Shown: positions 9,029-17,973, numbered from the stretch's first letter. The stretch is 64,000 nt of DNA from Bacteroidota bacterium (GCA_016866355.1 VGMN01000001.1:1-64000), one strand, 5' to 3'. The notes: generated by a model not told the origin, from the sequence alone. A program made the numbers and translations.

Positions 9029-10450
9029 TTAATCTTTTCTTTGTTGTTGTGTAGTCCAGGGAGATGGTTCTTTACTTTCATTTATAATATATACTTTCTG
9101 TCTTAGAAATCTCTTGATGGCTGCTGCGCCCATTCGAGTCCCGCCAATTCCACTTAATTTAAATGATGCTTTTTCTCCTTCATGCATAATGGCAGTCAGC
9201 GCTGCATCATTGATACTGATGGCTCCACCTGTAATTTGGCTGCCAACTTCTATTGCCTCTTCGGTACTTCCTGCAAAAACGGCACCACTTAGGCCATAAA
9301 TGCTATCATTTGCCAAACGAATTGCCTCCTCTTTGTTGTCGAAGGTCATAATAGGTAATATCGGTGCAAAAGTTTCATCTTGCATGATTTTCATTGTGTG
9401 ATTTACATTGATAAGTATAGTGGGGTGACAATAATATCCACCATTGATTAGCTCACAACATTGGCCTCCTGCTATAATTTTTGCTCCTTTTTTTAGCGCA
9501 TCCTCCAACTGTTCATTTATTATTTGAACTTGTTTCTCGAAGATAATCGGACCTATTTCCCCTTCGTCAATTTTCTTGTCATTCAGCCTCAGTTGAGAAA
9601 CTAAATGTGTTAGTTTGGTGATGAATTCCTCGGCAATTACTTCATGCACATAAACTCTTTCGATGCTGAGGCAGCTTTGTCCTGCATTGGCCGTGCCCCC
9701 CCAGCAAATAGATGCTGCTGCAACATCTAGATCAGCAGATGATAAAACAATCGCTGGATCTTTTCCGCCAAGTTCAAGGAATACTGGTATCATGCGCGCT
9801 GCTGCTGCAGCATTTACTTTTCTTCCTGTTTCAGTACTCCCGGTAAAACAAACCAGATCTACCTCCCCTATAAGGGCAGATCCGGTTGTGCCATCTCCCG
9901 CAATATAGCGAAGCACTTTCCTTAGTTCAGGCACTTTCGCAATGCTCCGGTTCATTACTTCTATGAAGCGCGGCGTCACCTCGCTGGGTTTTACGATAAC
10001 GGAACAACCTGTCAGTAGCGCCGGGATGGTATCTATCAGGGATAGGAGCAGAGGAAAATTCCATGGCGATATGACGCCCACCAGCGCAAACGGAACCCAG
10101 TCTTGCTGTAGCTGAATAAATGGAATCTGCGTTTTCTTTTTTGAAGTTGGATAAAAAAAATCTTCTGCTTGTTTGCACCAACGATCTATGCTGCTGAAAA
10201 ATAGATCAATCTCGAGTTTGGTTTCCCAGCTTCTTCCTGTATCATTTTGAAGTGCTTTCAGAAGTGCAGGTTTTTCATCTTCTATTAGCTTTTTCCATTC
10301 CTGTAAAGCTTCGATTCTTGCTGCTAATCCATTCTCATTCCAGCTTATTTGGGCAACTTTAAGCTGCTGACATAAAGTAGAGAGCTCATCCGCAGTCACG
10401 GCGGAAAAGAAATAGTCTTTTTGTCCGTTCCTTGGATTTCTGGTATTCAA
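9029..10450 (-). CDS. Aldehyde dehydrogenase
   Basis: A 473-aa NAD(P)-dependent aldehyde dehydrogenase that oxidises an aldehyde to an acid. N131 in SPWNFP, K154, E226 in LELGGK and the nucleophile C260 in NAGQSC are all present. The sequence looks like the short coniferyl/long-chain aldehyde dehydrogenase group. Its start overlaps the stop of the nitrilase-like gene by four bases (ATGA), so the two are co-translated. It could oxidise an aldehyde released by the HpcH/HpaI aldolase encoded at 23559. Confidence 0.9.
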   Translation of the reverse strand: MNTRNPRNGQKDYFFSAVTADELSTLCQQLKVAQISWNENGLAARIEALQEWKKLIEDEKPALLKALQNDTGRSWETKLEIDLFFSSIDRWCKQAEDFFYPTSKKKTQIPFIQLQQDWVPFALVGVISPWNFPLLLSLIDTIPALLTGCSVIVKPSEVTPRFIEVMNRSIAKVPELRKVLRYIAGDGTTGSALIGEVDLVCFTGSTETGRKVNAAAAARMIPVFLELGGKDPAIVLSSADLDVAAASICWGGTANAGQSCLSIERVYVHEVIAEEFITKLTHLVSQLRLNDKKIDEGEIGPIIFEKQVQIINEQLEDALKKGAKIIAGGQCCELINGGYYCHPTILINVNHTMKIMQDETFAPILPIMTFDNKEEAIRLANDSIYGLSGAVFAGSTEEAIEVGSQITGGAISINDAALTAIMHEGEKASFKLSGIGGTRMGAAAIKRFLRQKVYIINESKEPSPWTTQQQRKD

Positions 10451-11493
10451 CTGCTTATTGATTGAATGATCTTTTTTTCTCTCAGCATGTCTATAACAAG
10501 TTGCTGTTGCTGAGCGTAGTGACTTCGTGAGGGATTCGTTCCCACCAGAGAGTTCGCTGGATAAATTGATTGAGCATAGGTTGGAGCAAACAATTCAAAT
10601 CGTTGACGCGAAAGGTAATTGCTCATGCCTGGGCGAAGGCGGTGTTCTCGCAGAGCACCGATATGGATTGTAGCATGCGCCACCATGCTCTCACCAAATC
10701 CTGCCTCACATAATACCATGCCTTCATATTGCACTATTTGTGAGTGACCATCTGTGGAATGAGCCGGGATTGCATAACCTGTGATACCTGCACTGTTAGC
10801 GCTAATTACGTAAGCCATATTTTCAATGGCACGGGCTTGTTTTGCAATATTTTTAGGTGTGGGGGATAGGGCACCCACCTCTGAGGTGTTGTGGAGAAAT
10901 ATCTCTGCTCCTTTAAGTGCAAGACAGCGTGCTATTTCAGGATAAAGAATTTCCTCTGAGGCTAGGCATGCAAAATTTCCTAAAGGTGTGCGCGCAACGG
11001 GAAATAAACTATCTACTCCATACACAGAGATATATTCATCCAAAACATCATGCGGTGTGGCTGCATACATTGAATTCAACCGTCGATAGCGGAGCAGCAA
11101 AGTCCCAGAAGGACAAATGATGAAGGAAGTTTGAAAGAAGAGATGCTGAAAGTGGTCATCGAGTTCATACACACTGCCGCTTAAATAGATATTACAATCC
11201 TCTGCAAGGTGCCTCAATGCTCCATAGACTTCGTCATTGGGATGAATGCATCCCTTCTCCTGCCATTCTGCAGTTGTTTCACCTATGGGAAACCCGGTTA
11301 AAAAATACTCAGGCAATACAACCAATTGTAGGTCACTGCCAATAAAGGCTTTCGATGCTTTAATTTGAGTATGAATCCGGCTGACTGAATCCAACATTTG
11401 GTTTCGTGATATACGGCCAGAAGTACAAGAATTCACGGAAGCCGTTGATAATTGCAGTGCAAGTGCCCTATAAGAGTTTAAATGGGTTGCCAT
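10447..11493 (-). CDS. Nitrilase-superfamily carbon-nitrogen hydrolase
   Basis: A 348-aa nitrilase-fold hydrolase of amides or nitriles. The catalytic E62 (LPEYFLTG) and C176 (NFACLASEE) are recognisable. The position normally held by the catalytic lysine in the YRKxH motif reads R138 (RYRRLN), which is unusual and may alter activity. First gene of a three-gene operon starting 14 bp from operator 2. With a cyclic amidase in the cluster it is a natural candidate for removing the amide nitrogen from a ring-opened half-amide, which is inference. Confidence 0.82.
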   Translation of the reverse strand: MATHLNSYRALALQLSTASVNSCTSGRISRNQMLDSVSRIHTQIKASKAFIGSDLQLVVLPEYFLTGFPIGETTAEWQEKGCIHPNDEVYGALRHLAEDCNIYLSGSVYELDDHFQHLFFQTSFIICPSGTLLLRYRRLNSMYAATPHDVLDEYISVYGVDSLFPVARTPLGNFACLASEEILYPEIARCLALKGAEIFLHNTSEVGALSPTPKNIAKQARAIENMAYVISANSAGITGYAIPAHSTDGHSQIVQYEGMVLCEAGFGESMVAHATIHIGALREHRLRPGMSNYLSRQRFELFAPTYAQSIYPANSLVGTNPSRSHYAQQQQLVIDMLREKKIIQSISS

Positions 11494-11507
11494 GAGTTTC
11501 TAAAAAT

Positions 11508-11526
11508 TAGTTAATTTCATTAACTA
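11508..11526. promoter_or_regulatory. Operator 2 (divergent promoter region)
   Basis: Core TAGTTAA-TTTCA-TTAACTA; one further flanking pair matches, giving 8-5-8. It lies in the 64-bp gap between the divergent starts at 11493 (-) and 11558 (+), so one site can control both units. Confidence 0.8.
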
Positions 11527-11557
11527 AATAGGTTTTCATAACTCTAATTTACTGTTT

Positions 11558-12988
11558 GTGTATGATATTCTCATCATAGGAGCTGGTGCGGCAGGATTGA
11601 CATCGGCTATCAGGGCTGCTCAAAGAGGCAAAAAAGTTTTGGTAATTGAAAAAATGGACAGGGTTGGTGGTACTTTGGCAATTACCGCTGGTCATTTGAG
11701 CGGTGCTTCAACACAAAGACAATTTAATGCTGGTATCCAGGATACACCCGATAGTCATTACGATGATATTGTACGAATTTGTCGGAATACTATGGATCCA
11801 ATCATAACAAGAAAGGCGGTAGATCTTGCTTCCTCTACCATAGACTGGTTGACAGAACTAGGATATTCTTTTCACGATAGATCTCCTGCTATCATTCACG
11901 GGCACGAACCATATTCAACAGCACGAACCTATTTTGGTAAAGGGGATGTTCATCCCCGAATCCAAGAGGCTGGACAAACCATTTTACATTTATTATTGCC
12001 TTTGTGGAATGAGCAAGTTAAAAGTGGCAACATTCGTTTGTTCACAAGATGTAAACTGAAGCAGATCATGGTAAATAAGAATTCAGTAGTGGGGGTTGTT
12101 GCTGAACAAGGTGACCATGAGTTCACTTTTACCGCTCAGCATTATTTACTCACTACCGGTGGTTATGCTTCCAGTCCTTCCTTTTTTGAGAACTTCACTC
12201 CTGGAATCTCGAGGTTGATGTCTGCAGCCAATCCCGCCTCTACAGGTGATGGGATCAAGGCTGCACTTCAAATAGGTGCTATGTTCCATGGTGCAGATAA
12301 GCAGATGTATACGCTTGGCGGAATTGAGCTTCAGCCTGGAAGTGGCAGAATCAATTTTTGGGAAGCATGGGCTAGGATGAGCAACAGCATTGATAGAAAG
12401 CAGCGGGAAATTTATGTAAACATCCGTGGAGAGCGTTTCATGAATGAATATGATTGGTCAGTTGATCAACGAGAGCGTGCCATGATGGCGCAGCCCCAAA
12501 AAAAATGCTGGATTTTATTTGACCATCGCTCCTTGTGTGATGGGGATTCCTTGGTGCCTCAATGGACAACCGATCAAATGGTGCAAGAAAGTTATCGGGA
12601 GCAGGCAGTTTGGCAGGCAGCATCTATTCGAGAGCTTGCAGCCAAAACAGGCTTGCCGCAAGAAGTTTTGGAGGTCACAGTCGCCAAATACAATGAATCT
12701 TGTGCCGTTGGATTTGATTCTTTGTGGGGAAGGACCTACCTAGAACACCCACTTGCTAGTCCTCCTTTTTTTGCTGTATTAGTATATGCCTATGCCCTAA
12801 TAAGCTTTGGTGGATTACAAGTTAATGGTGAGTTACAAGTTGTGATGAAAGGAGGGCAAACAATTGATAATTTGTATGCGGCTGGAGAAATTTTGGGAGC
12901 TGCAGCAACCAGTGGTCAGGCATTTTGTGGTGGAATGTTATTAACTCCAGCAATTAGTTTTGGTAAATGGCTTGGCGATAACCTGTAA
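11558..12988 (+). CDS. FAD-dependent oxidoreductase (fumarate reductase/KstD-like)
   Basis: A 476-aa flavoprotein of the FAD_binding_2 group, which includes fumarate and urocanate reductases, tricarballylate dehydrogenase and 3-ketosteroid dehydrogenase. The dinucleotide motif GAGAAG is at residues 8-13 and the C-terminal LYAAGE...AFCGGMLLTPAISFG closes the FAD site. There is no signal peptide or heme domain, so it is cytoplasmic. These enzymes add or remove hydrogens across an activated C-C bond. The start is a GTG at 11558, because the GxGxxG motif must lie close to the N terminus and no ATG fits. It converges on the hydrolase gene with 7 bp between stops. Confidence 0.85.
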   Translation: MYDILIIGAGAAGLTSAIRAAQRGKKVLVIEKMDRVGGTLAITAGHLSGASTQRQFNAGIQDTPDSHYDDIVRICRNTMDPIITRKAVDLASSTIDWLTELGYSFHDRSPAIIHGHEPYSTARTYFGKGDVHPRIQEAGQTILHLLLPLWNEQVKSGNIRLFTRCKLKQIMVNKNSVVGVVAEQGDHEFTFTAQHYLLTTGGYASSPSFFENFTPGISRLMSAANPASTGDGIKAALQIGAMFHGADKQMYTLGGIELQPGSGRINFWEAWARMSNSIDRKQREIYVNIRGERFMNEYDWSVDQRERAMMAQPQKKCWILFDHRSLCDGDSLVPQWTTDQMVQESYREQAVWQAASIRELAAKTGLPQEVLEVTVAKYNESCAVGFDSLWGRTYLEHPLASPPFFAVLVYAYALISFGGLQVNGELQVVMKGGQTIDNLYAAGEILGAAATSGQAFCGGMLLTPAISFGKWLGDNL

Positions 12989-12995
12989 GCGAAGA

Positions 12996-13832
12996 CTATT
13001 TTGTAGAATTAAGTGTGGAGACAATCGTCTGTTGCATCTCCTGGTATCTTGCTTTTGGTTCTGCAGGTGTTGTAACGACCCTAACTTGCTCAGGTAATGG
13101 GTGCTGAATTAGCTGATCAATATAGGGTAGTAGTGGGCTTCCCAGCCATCTGAATACAATAGCTGGCATGGTGAGTTTTTGAACATGCTCTGCTCTCTCG
13201 TGTTGAAAAGCAGCACGATAGGCCCTGGCATAATCGGGTCCTGCTAAAATGTAATCCTGCATCATTTTTTCTATGATTTCAACTGGGGGAAGTTTGTCGG
13301 AAAAACGATGTTTTTCATCGGTACTAAACCAGGGAAAGAACAAAAAACTTTTTTCTACCATCTCGCGCAGTCGGATTAGTTCAGAGCCATCTTTTTTCGG
13401 TTGTAGTGATATGAAATAGTGCTGTAAAATTTGCTTTCTCATGTCCTCCTCGAAATGGGCGGCATTGTCCAGAAACAAGTGCTCAACCCTTTGAGGGTGG
13501 GCGAGTGCATAGGCAATTGCTATCTGAGAGCCTGTGGCAGTTCCATACAAGTAAAATGTAGTGCTTTTCAAATGCTCACGGATAGCTTCGACAAAGGGAC
13601 AATAATCACTTATTTGCTCCGCAGCTGGGTTTAATGGTTCTGAATATCCATACCCGGGTGTATCGGGCGCCACTACTTGAAAATGTTCTGATAGCAAAGA
13701 AATCAATCCCTCCAACCTTTCCGAATGTTGGGGCGAGGAGTGCAAGAGCATTAGTAAGGGTCCCGTGCCGCAACTTCTGAAAAATAGCTGCCCATTCTTA
13801 AAGTTTATATGATTTTTTTGGATGGTATTCAC
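12996..13832 (-). CDS. Alpha/beta-hydrolase-fold protein lacking the nucleophile serine
   Basis: A 278-aa alpha/beta-hydrolase fold protein. The oxyanion region (LMLLHSSPQHS, about 27-37) and the DTPGYGYSEP segment are typical of the haloperoxidase/C-C hydrolase branch. The nucleophile elbow reads G97-T-A99-T-G101 instead of GxSxG, so the usual serine is alanine. Either it is catalytically different (for example a lyase or cofactor-free enzyme) or inactive as an esterase. It is transcribed away from the enoyl reductase gene across a 43-bp gap that contains operator 3. Confidence 0.75.
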   Translation of the reverse strand: MNTIQKNHINFKNGQLFFRSCGTGPLLMLLHSSPQHSERLEGLISLLSEHFQVVAPDTPGYGYSEPLNPAAEQISDYCPFVEAIREHLKSTTFYLYGTATGSQIAIAYALAHPQRVEHLFLDNAAHFEEDMRKQILQHYFISLQPKKDGSELIRLREMVEKSFLFFPWFSTDEKHRFSDKLPPVEIIEKMMQDYILAGPDYARAYRAAFQHERAEHVQKLTMPAIVFRWLGSPLLPYIDQLIQHPLPEQVRVVTTPAEPKARYQEMQQTIVSTLNSTK

Positions 13833-13845
13833 TCTACTATAAAAT

Positions 13846-13864
13846 TAGTTAACTTTATTAACTA
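13846..13864. promoter_or_regulatory. Operator 3 (bidirectional)
   Basis: Core TAGTTAA-CTTTA-TTAACTA; two further flanking pairs match, giving 9-5-9 (13844-13866), the most extended copy. It fills more than half of the 43 bp between the divergent start codons at 13832 and 13876, leaving no room for ordinary untranslated leaders. Confidence 0.85.
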
Positions 13865-13875
13865 ATCACCATTGA

Positions 13876-14880
13876 ATGTGGAACACCTCTTATGTGCTGG
13901 TTTCCCGACCTTTGGGGCTGGCCACTGAAGCTAATTTTAGGAGGGAAGAACTCCCTCTTGCTGAGCCAGGCGAGGGGGAAGTATTAGTCAGGATTGATTA
14001 CATCTCTCTTGATCCAGCTATGCGGGGCTGGATGAATGCAGGTACTAGCTATGTGCCTGGTGTTGAACTGGGTGATGTTATGCGGGCATTTGCGGCTGGG
14101 GAAGTAATCTCTTCTCGCCACCAAAATTGGAAGGTCGGTCAGACGGTAACGGGTCTGTTGGGGGTTCAGACTTATGCAATGGTTAAGGGTGAGCTTTTGA
14201 CGGCAGTTGATACTAATTCAGCACCGCTCAGTTGGTACCTAGGTATTTTGGGTATGCCTGGCTTAACGGCTTATTTTGGTTTGCTTGATAAAGGAAATCC
14301 GAAACCAGGTGAAACAGTTTTGGTCAGCGGTGCTGCAGGGATGGTGGGGTCATTGGTAGGCCAAATTGCACGTATCAAAGGATGTAGGGTGGCAGGAATT
14401 GCTGGAGGAGAGGACAAATGTGCTTTTCTCAAAAACGAGTTGAACTGGGATGAGGTGATAAATTATAAATCAATAGCTGACCTACCTGCTGCTTTGAAAG
14501 AACGATTGCCGAATGGGATTGATATTTTTTTTGACAATGTAGGAGGAAATATTCTAGATGCAGCACTTACTAACCTTGCACGTGGTTGCCGCATCATTAT
14601 TTGTGGTGCCATTAGTCAGTATAATCAACTGACTACCCAGGGACCTTCCAATTATATGAAGATTGTCACTGCACGTGGTACTTTGACAGGGGTCATAGTA
14701 TTGGACTATTTTGACAAAGCGGCGGAAGCTTTGAATGATTTATCCAGATGGTTGAGGGAGGGAAAAATTATTTATAACGAACATATTATCCCGGGTATTG
14801 ATCAGTTCCCATTTGCTTTGAACCTTTTATTTAGTGGTGGCAACACCGGAAAATTATTACTACAAAATAAATTCGAATGA
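13876..14880 (+). CDS. NADP-dependent enoyl/alkenal reductase (CurA/LTB4DH-type MDR)
   Basis: A 334-aa zinc-free medium-chain reductase of the leukotriene B4 dehydrogenase/curcumin reductase type, which reduces an activated C=C double bond using NADPH. The dinucleotide motif is GAAGMVGSLVGQIA (about residues 152-165), followed by the usual FFDNVGGNILDAAL. The N-terminal LDPAMRGWM motif is characteristic. First gene of a four-gene unit whose other members are all exported proteins. Reduction of a conjugated methine-type bridge would fit the pathway hypothesis but is unproven. Confidence 0.87.
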   Translation: MWNTSYVLVSRPLGLATEANFRREELPLAEPGEGEVLVRIDYISLDPAMRGWMNAGTSYVPGVELGDVMRAFAAGEVISSRHQNWKVGQTVTGLLGVQTYAMVKGELLTAVDTNSAPLSWYLGILGMPGLTAYFGLLDKGNPKPGETVLVSGAAGMVGSLVGQIARIKGCRVAGIAGGEDKCAFLKNELNWDEVINYKSIADLPAALKERLPNGIDIFFDNVGGNILDAALTNLARGCRIIICGAISQYNQLTTQGPSNYMKIVTARGTLTGVIVLDYFDKAAEALNDLSRWLREGKIIYNEHIIPGIDQFPFALNLLFSGGNTGKLLLQNKFE

Positions 14881-15995
14881 AAATGAGAAAAGCTTTCTTG
14901 AGTAGCTTATTGTTTGGTCTTGTAATCACCTTAGACGCACAAGATAGCATACCGGCTACAGGAATCAGTGGGGTATATGAAGTTGTAGTTGGAACCAGTG
15001 AGGCATCTACAGCGATACAGTACTTTGGGGAATTTGGTTTTAAGGTGGTAGATAGTGCCCGATTAACTGCAGCACAAGCAGCATCACTCTACCAAGTGCC
15101 GGTAGGTGCCAGAGTGTATCGGCTGCAGAATGGTAAAATTGACTCACACGGTTTACTGCGCATCATTGAATGGGATCGTCTATTGGGTCAGGGGGTAGGG
15201 TACACTGTTCCTGAAACAGTAGGGCAACGTCTAAGTGTCATGCTGACAAAAGATATTATGAGGCTGACTGATATTTATCAATTGTTACGTTCTAAGCAGG
15301 AGAAATGGTTGCCAACTTTTCCTGTTTTTGATGACCCGTTGCGCATTAATTCCGGTGCAGAGACTGGATTTTATAGGCGTCCTGTGGGTGTGAGGGAAAA
15401 TGCGGTGTATGGGGAATTTTTTAATCATGTATTTTTTCAACGATATGGATATACCATTCCTGGTTATGGAACAATTGACCCGTCAAGCCCCCTGCAGACT
15501 AGTGAATTTACCCATCATGATTTCTGTATTAAAGTAGACAGCATGCGGCAGTTGATGTATTTGCAGACAGCCTTCGGATTAAAGGCCGAGCGACCCCCAG
15601 TTATAGACGGGGATAACAACAAAGGACCCAAAGCAATTTTTTTAATGCCTGACGGATATACTCATTTTTATCAGGGTTTTGTTAGCCCGAATAACATCTG
15701 CGGTAAACTCAAGTTTTTTATGGCAGTAAATGGTGATAAGCCCGATGCTTCATCAAAACAAAGATTGGGAGAACCTGGTATCACAATGCATACTTTCTAT
15801 ACTCCCCGCCTGCAGTTTGTCTATGATCTAGTAAAACGACATGGACTGCAATCCTCCGCAATAACTAAAAATGAATTCGGCGAACTTAGCTTTGTTGTCC
15901 GGGGACCCGAGGGGGCAACCTGGCAACTAATTGATAAAAAGAACACCAATCATCAGCCTCTAACAATATTATCTACCCAATTCACCAAAGATTAA
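14877..15995 (+). CDS. Exported two-module VOC (glyoxalase/dioxygenase-fold) protein
   Basis: A 372-aa protein with a signal peptide ending near DAQDS (about residue 22). Two regions look like vicinal-oxygen-chelate modules: one starting at GVYEVVVGTSEASTAIQYF, and one around FTHHDFCIKVDSMRQLMYLQ with C-terminal HTFYTPRLQFVYDLVKRHG. VOC proteins include ring-cleaving dioxygenases, glyoxalases and binding proteins. The metal ligands cannot be assigned by eye. The ATG overlaps the preceding stop by four bases. Export to the periplasm alongside CpeT-like and DUF1838 proteins is notable. Confidence 0.6.
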   Translation: MKMRKAFLSSLLFGLVITLDAQDSIPATGISGVYEVVVGTSEASTAIQYFGEFGFKVVDSARLTAAQAASLYQVPVGARVYRLQNGKIDSHGLLRIIEWDRLLGQGVGYTVPETVGQRLSVMLTKDIMRLTDIYQLLRSKQEKWLPTFPVFDDPLRINSGAETGFYRRPVGVRENAVYGEFFNHVFFQRYGYTIPGYGTIDPSSPLQTSEFTHHDFCIKVDSMRQLMYLQTAFGLKAERPPVIDGDNNKGPKAIFLMPDGYTHFYQGFVSPNNICGKLKFFMAVNGDKPDASSKQRLGEPGITMHTFYTPRLQFVYDLVKRHGLQSSAITKNEFGELSFVVRGPEGATWQLIDKKNTNHQPLTILSTQFTKD

Positions 15996-16004
15996 AACCT
16001 AACC

Positions 16005-16871
16005 ATGAACCATTTGATTGCTTGCTTCTGCTCTTTTTTACTATTCAATAATGCAATTTGGGCACAGAATAAATCAAGTTATAATTTAGAGAATGCCCGG
16101 GATAATATGGATGCATATATGAAAGTGAGAGGTTCACTCTCCCCTGCAGATGAAGTTGTATTTTATGCAAAGGGCTCTATATATGCCTACGATCCTGAAA
16201 AACCTTGGAAGCATCTTTTCAATTTTGAAATGTTTAATATTGCTCGCAGTGAGCGACTTCCGGGTGATAGTGGTTGGAAGTTGATAACCCGCGAGATGCT
16301 GGTTTACCAGGACCCCAAGACAAATGAAATACTTTCCTCCTGGAAAAATCCCTGGACCAAAGAAGAGGTGGAGGTAATGCATGTTTGGAACGACCCCGTG
16401 AATCAGCAATTCAGGTATGGTGCTTTCAAGGTGCCATATCAGCGTATGGGAAACGATAGGCTGGGCATTTTCAATGATGTTCCTCTTTCGTATCCTTCTC
16501 CTTTAACAAAAAATGAATGGCCTGAGCATTCTCGAAGTGATGTGTATCAGGGTGCTGAGCTTTTCAACTTTTTTTGTAGTGAAAAGGAGCTTAACAATAA
16601 AAAAATTGTAAATGCAACTGCAGATGTTTCCTGGACACGCTTCAGTGATTTTCTTCCCTGGATGAAAATGAGCAGCCTGCCTGGAAATTTATTGTACCAG
16701 GGCAGAGGTTATAAGTTGAAGAATGGTTATGCTGATCTTCCAGCAGTCATCAAAACTTTTGTAGAAAATAATTTTCCAGAATATGCCCATGCTCCCGCCA
16801 CTTACACTACTCCAAATATGACCAGTTGGAGGTATTTTAAAAAGGTAATGGAGGAGAGAAAGAGGAGATAA
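16005..16871 (+). CDS. Exported DUF1838-like protein
   Basis: A 288-aa protein with a signal peptide (about residues 1-20, ending WAQ). The mature sequence, with NMDAYMKVRGSL, a VFYAKGSIYAY segment, and later SWTRFSDFLPWMKMSSLPGNLLYQGRGYK, looks like the DUF1838 family, whose function is not known to me. Ten bases separate it from the VOC gene. Its consistent place among exported pigment-lyase-like proteins suggests a periplasmic step on the same substrate. Confidence 0.6.
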   Translation: MNHLIACFCSFLLFNNAIWAQNKSSYNLENARDNMDAYMKVRGSLSPADEVVFYAKGSIYAYDPEKPWKHLFNFEMFNIARSERLPGDSGWKLITREMLVYQDPKTNEILSSWKNPWTKEEVEVMHVWNDPVNQQFRYGAFKVPYQRMGNDRLGIFNDVPLSYPSPLTKNEWPEHSRSDVYQGAELFNFFCSEKELNNKKIVNATADVSWTRFSDFLPWMKMSSLPGNLLYQGRGYKLKNGYADLPAVIKTFVENNFPEYAHAPATYTTPNMTSWRYFKKVMEERKRR

Positions 16872-16910
16872 TTACTTAAAATTCGTCTTAAATAAACTGC
16901 CCCAAGTAAT

Positions 16911-17873
16911 ATGAAAAAATGGATCATCTTGATGCTGCTCTTGTCAGGAATCACGCTGCACGCGCAGAAAACAAAGAATGCCATGGGTCCTAATGACATA
17001 CAGGAAATGTTAAACCTATTCGCCGGCGAGTTTGATAACTACCGGCAGGTGCATAGAGAACGGGAAGAGGGAGTCAAGGATGTGCACGAGCATATCCATT
17101 CTGTATTCCATCCTGTAAGACTACCAGAGATAGGTCCACAAGTGTTTTACGTCTACCAATACATGGACGGTGACGAGAAAAAAGTGTACAGACAGCGCAT
17201 GTATTCTTTCTCGCTAGACAAAGCTGAAAACGCAATCCGTCTCGATATTTTCTCCTTTAAGGTGGACTCTCTGTACTTTTTCTCTCATAAGGACACCTCT
17301 AAGCTGAGGAACCTCACCATGGCGGACCTGGTATCCACTGATGGATGTGAGGTTTACTGGAAGAGGCAAGGAGAGGCCTTCATTGGGTACATGAAAGAAA
17401 GGGCTTGCAACTTCGTTTCCAAGCGTAGCGGGAAACGCATATTTATCACCGACAGTCTTCGGCTGACAAAAGATGGCATCTGGATTCGCGACGAGGCCGA
17501 AGATGAAAACGGAAATTATGTATTTGGACATAAGGCAAAGATTCCTCATATGCTAGACCGCTGCAGGTGGTATACAGGGTGGACAGCCCTCCAGAAACCG
17601 GAGGGTGCGGAGGGCTACGAAGTGCAGCGCAGCCTCCGTGTGCACGACAAAGGAGGAAGAACACGCCTGCTAACCAACGACGGCAAGCAGACTCCTTACA
17701 CCCTTGAACTGGCCGAGGTGATTTACGGAAATGGCGTCAGCGTGCTAAAACTAGCAGTATACGAGGAAGGCAAGTCAAAGTCAGTTGCATACACCTGGGC
17801 GACTCCTGGCAGCGAAAGGATTGGCATCAACCTGCGCTGGCTAGAAACTGGGTTCACATTGTCTAAACAGTAA
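16911..17873 (+). CDS. Exported CpcT/CpeT-like protein (second), GC-rich gene
   Basis: A 320-aa protein with a signal peptide (about residues 1-19, ending LHAQ). It matches CpcT/CpeT strongly: AGEFDNYRQ near the N terminus, FYVYQYMDG, YRQRMYSFSL, then GCEVYWKRQGEAFIGYMKERAC and a following GIWIRDEAEDENG segment. The family carries out bilin attachment in cyanobacteria. The C-terminal third (after about 215) is extra and repeats a strand pattern. Sampled 60-base lines here are 53-68 percent G+C, against 40 percent in a sampled line of the gene before it, so this gene may have a separate origin. It ends the unit and faces the receptor gene across a bidirectional terminator. Confidence 0.72.
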   Translation: MKKWIILMLLLSGITLHAQKTKNAMGPNDIQEMLNLFAGEFDNYRQVHREREEGVKDVHEHIHSVFHPVRLPEIGPQVFYVYQYMDGDEKKVYRQRMYSFSLDKAENAIRLDIFSFKVDSLYFFSHKDTSKLRNLTMADLVSTDGCEVYWKRQGEAFIGYMKERACNFVSKRSGKRIFITDSLRLTKDGIWIRDEAEDENGNYVFGHKAKIPHMLDRCRWYTGWTALQKPEGAEGYEVQRSLRVHDKGGRTRLLTNDGKQTPYTLELAEVIYGNGVSVLKLAVYEEGKSKSVAYTWATPGSERIGINLRWLETGFTLSKQ

Positions 17874-17935
17874 AATAAAAATATGCTCTATGATTTGCAT
17901 ATCTGAAAATCAGCTCATGCTTCCGTAATAAAAAA

Positions 17936-17958
17936 CCCCGGTTTACCCGGGGTTTTTT
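17936..17958. terminator. Bidirectional intrinsic terminator
   Basis: Stem CCCCGG (17936-17941) and CCGGGG (17947-17952) with a 5-nt loop, A run before and T run after. It lies between the converging ends of the 13876-17873 unit and the TonB receptor gene, and can stop both. Confidence 0.9.
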
Positions 17959-17973
17959 ATTTGGGATGTAATA

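Noticed and set aside
9114-9908. Open frames on the + strand opposite the aldehyde dehydrogenase
   Set aside because: They are shadows of the ALDH reading frame on the other strand, with repetitive Ala/Pro/Ser composition.
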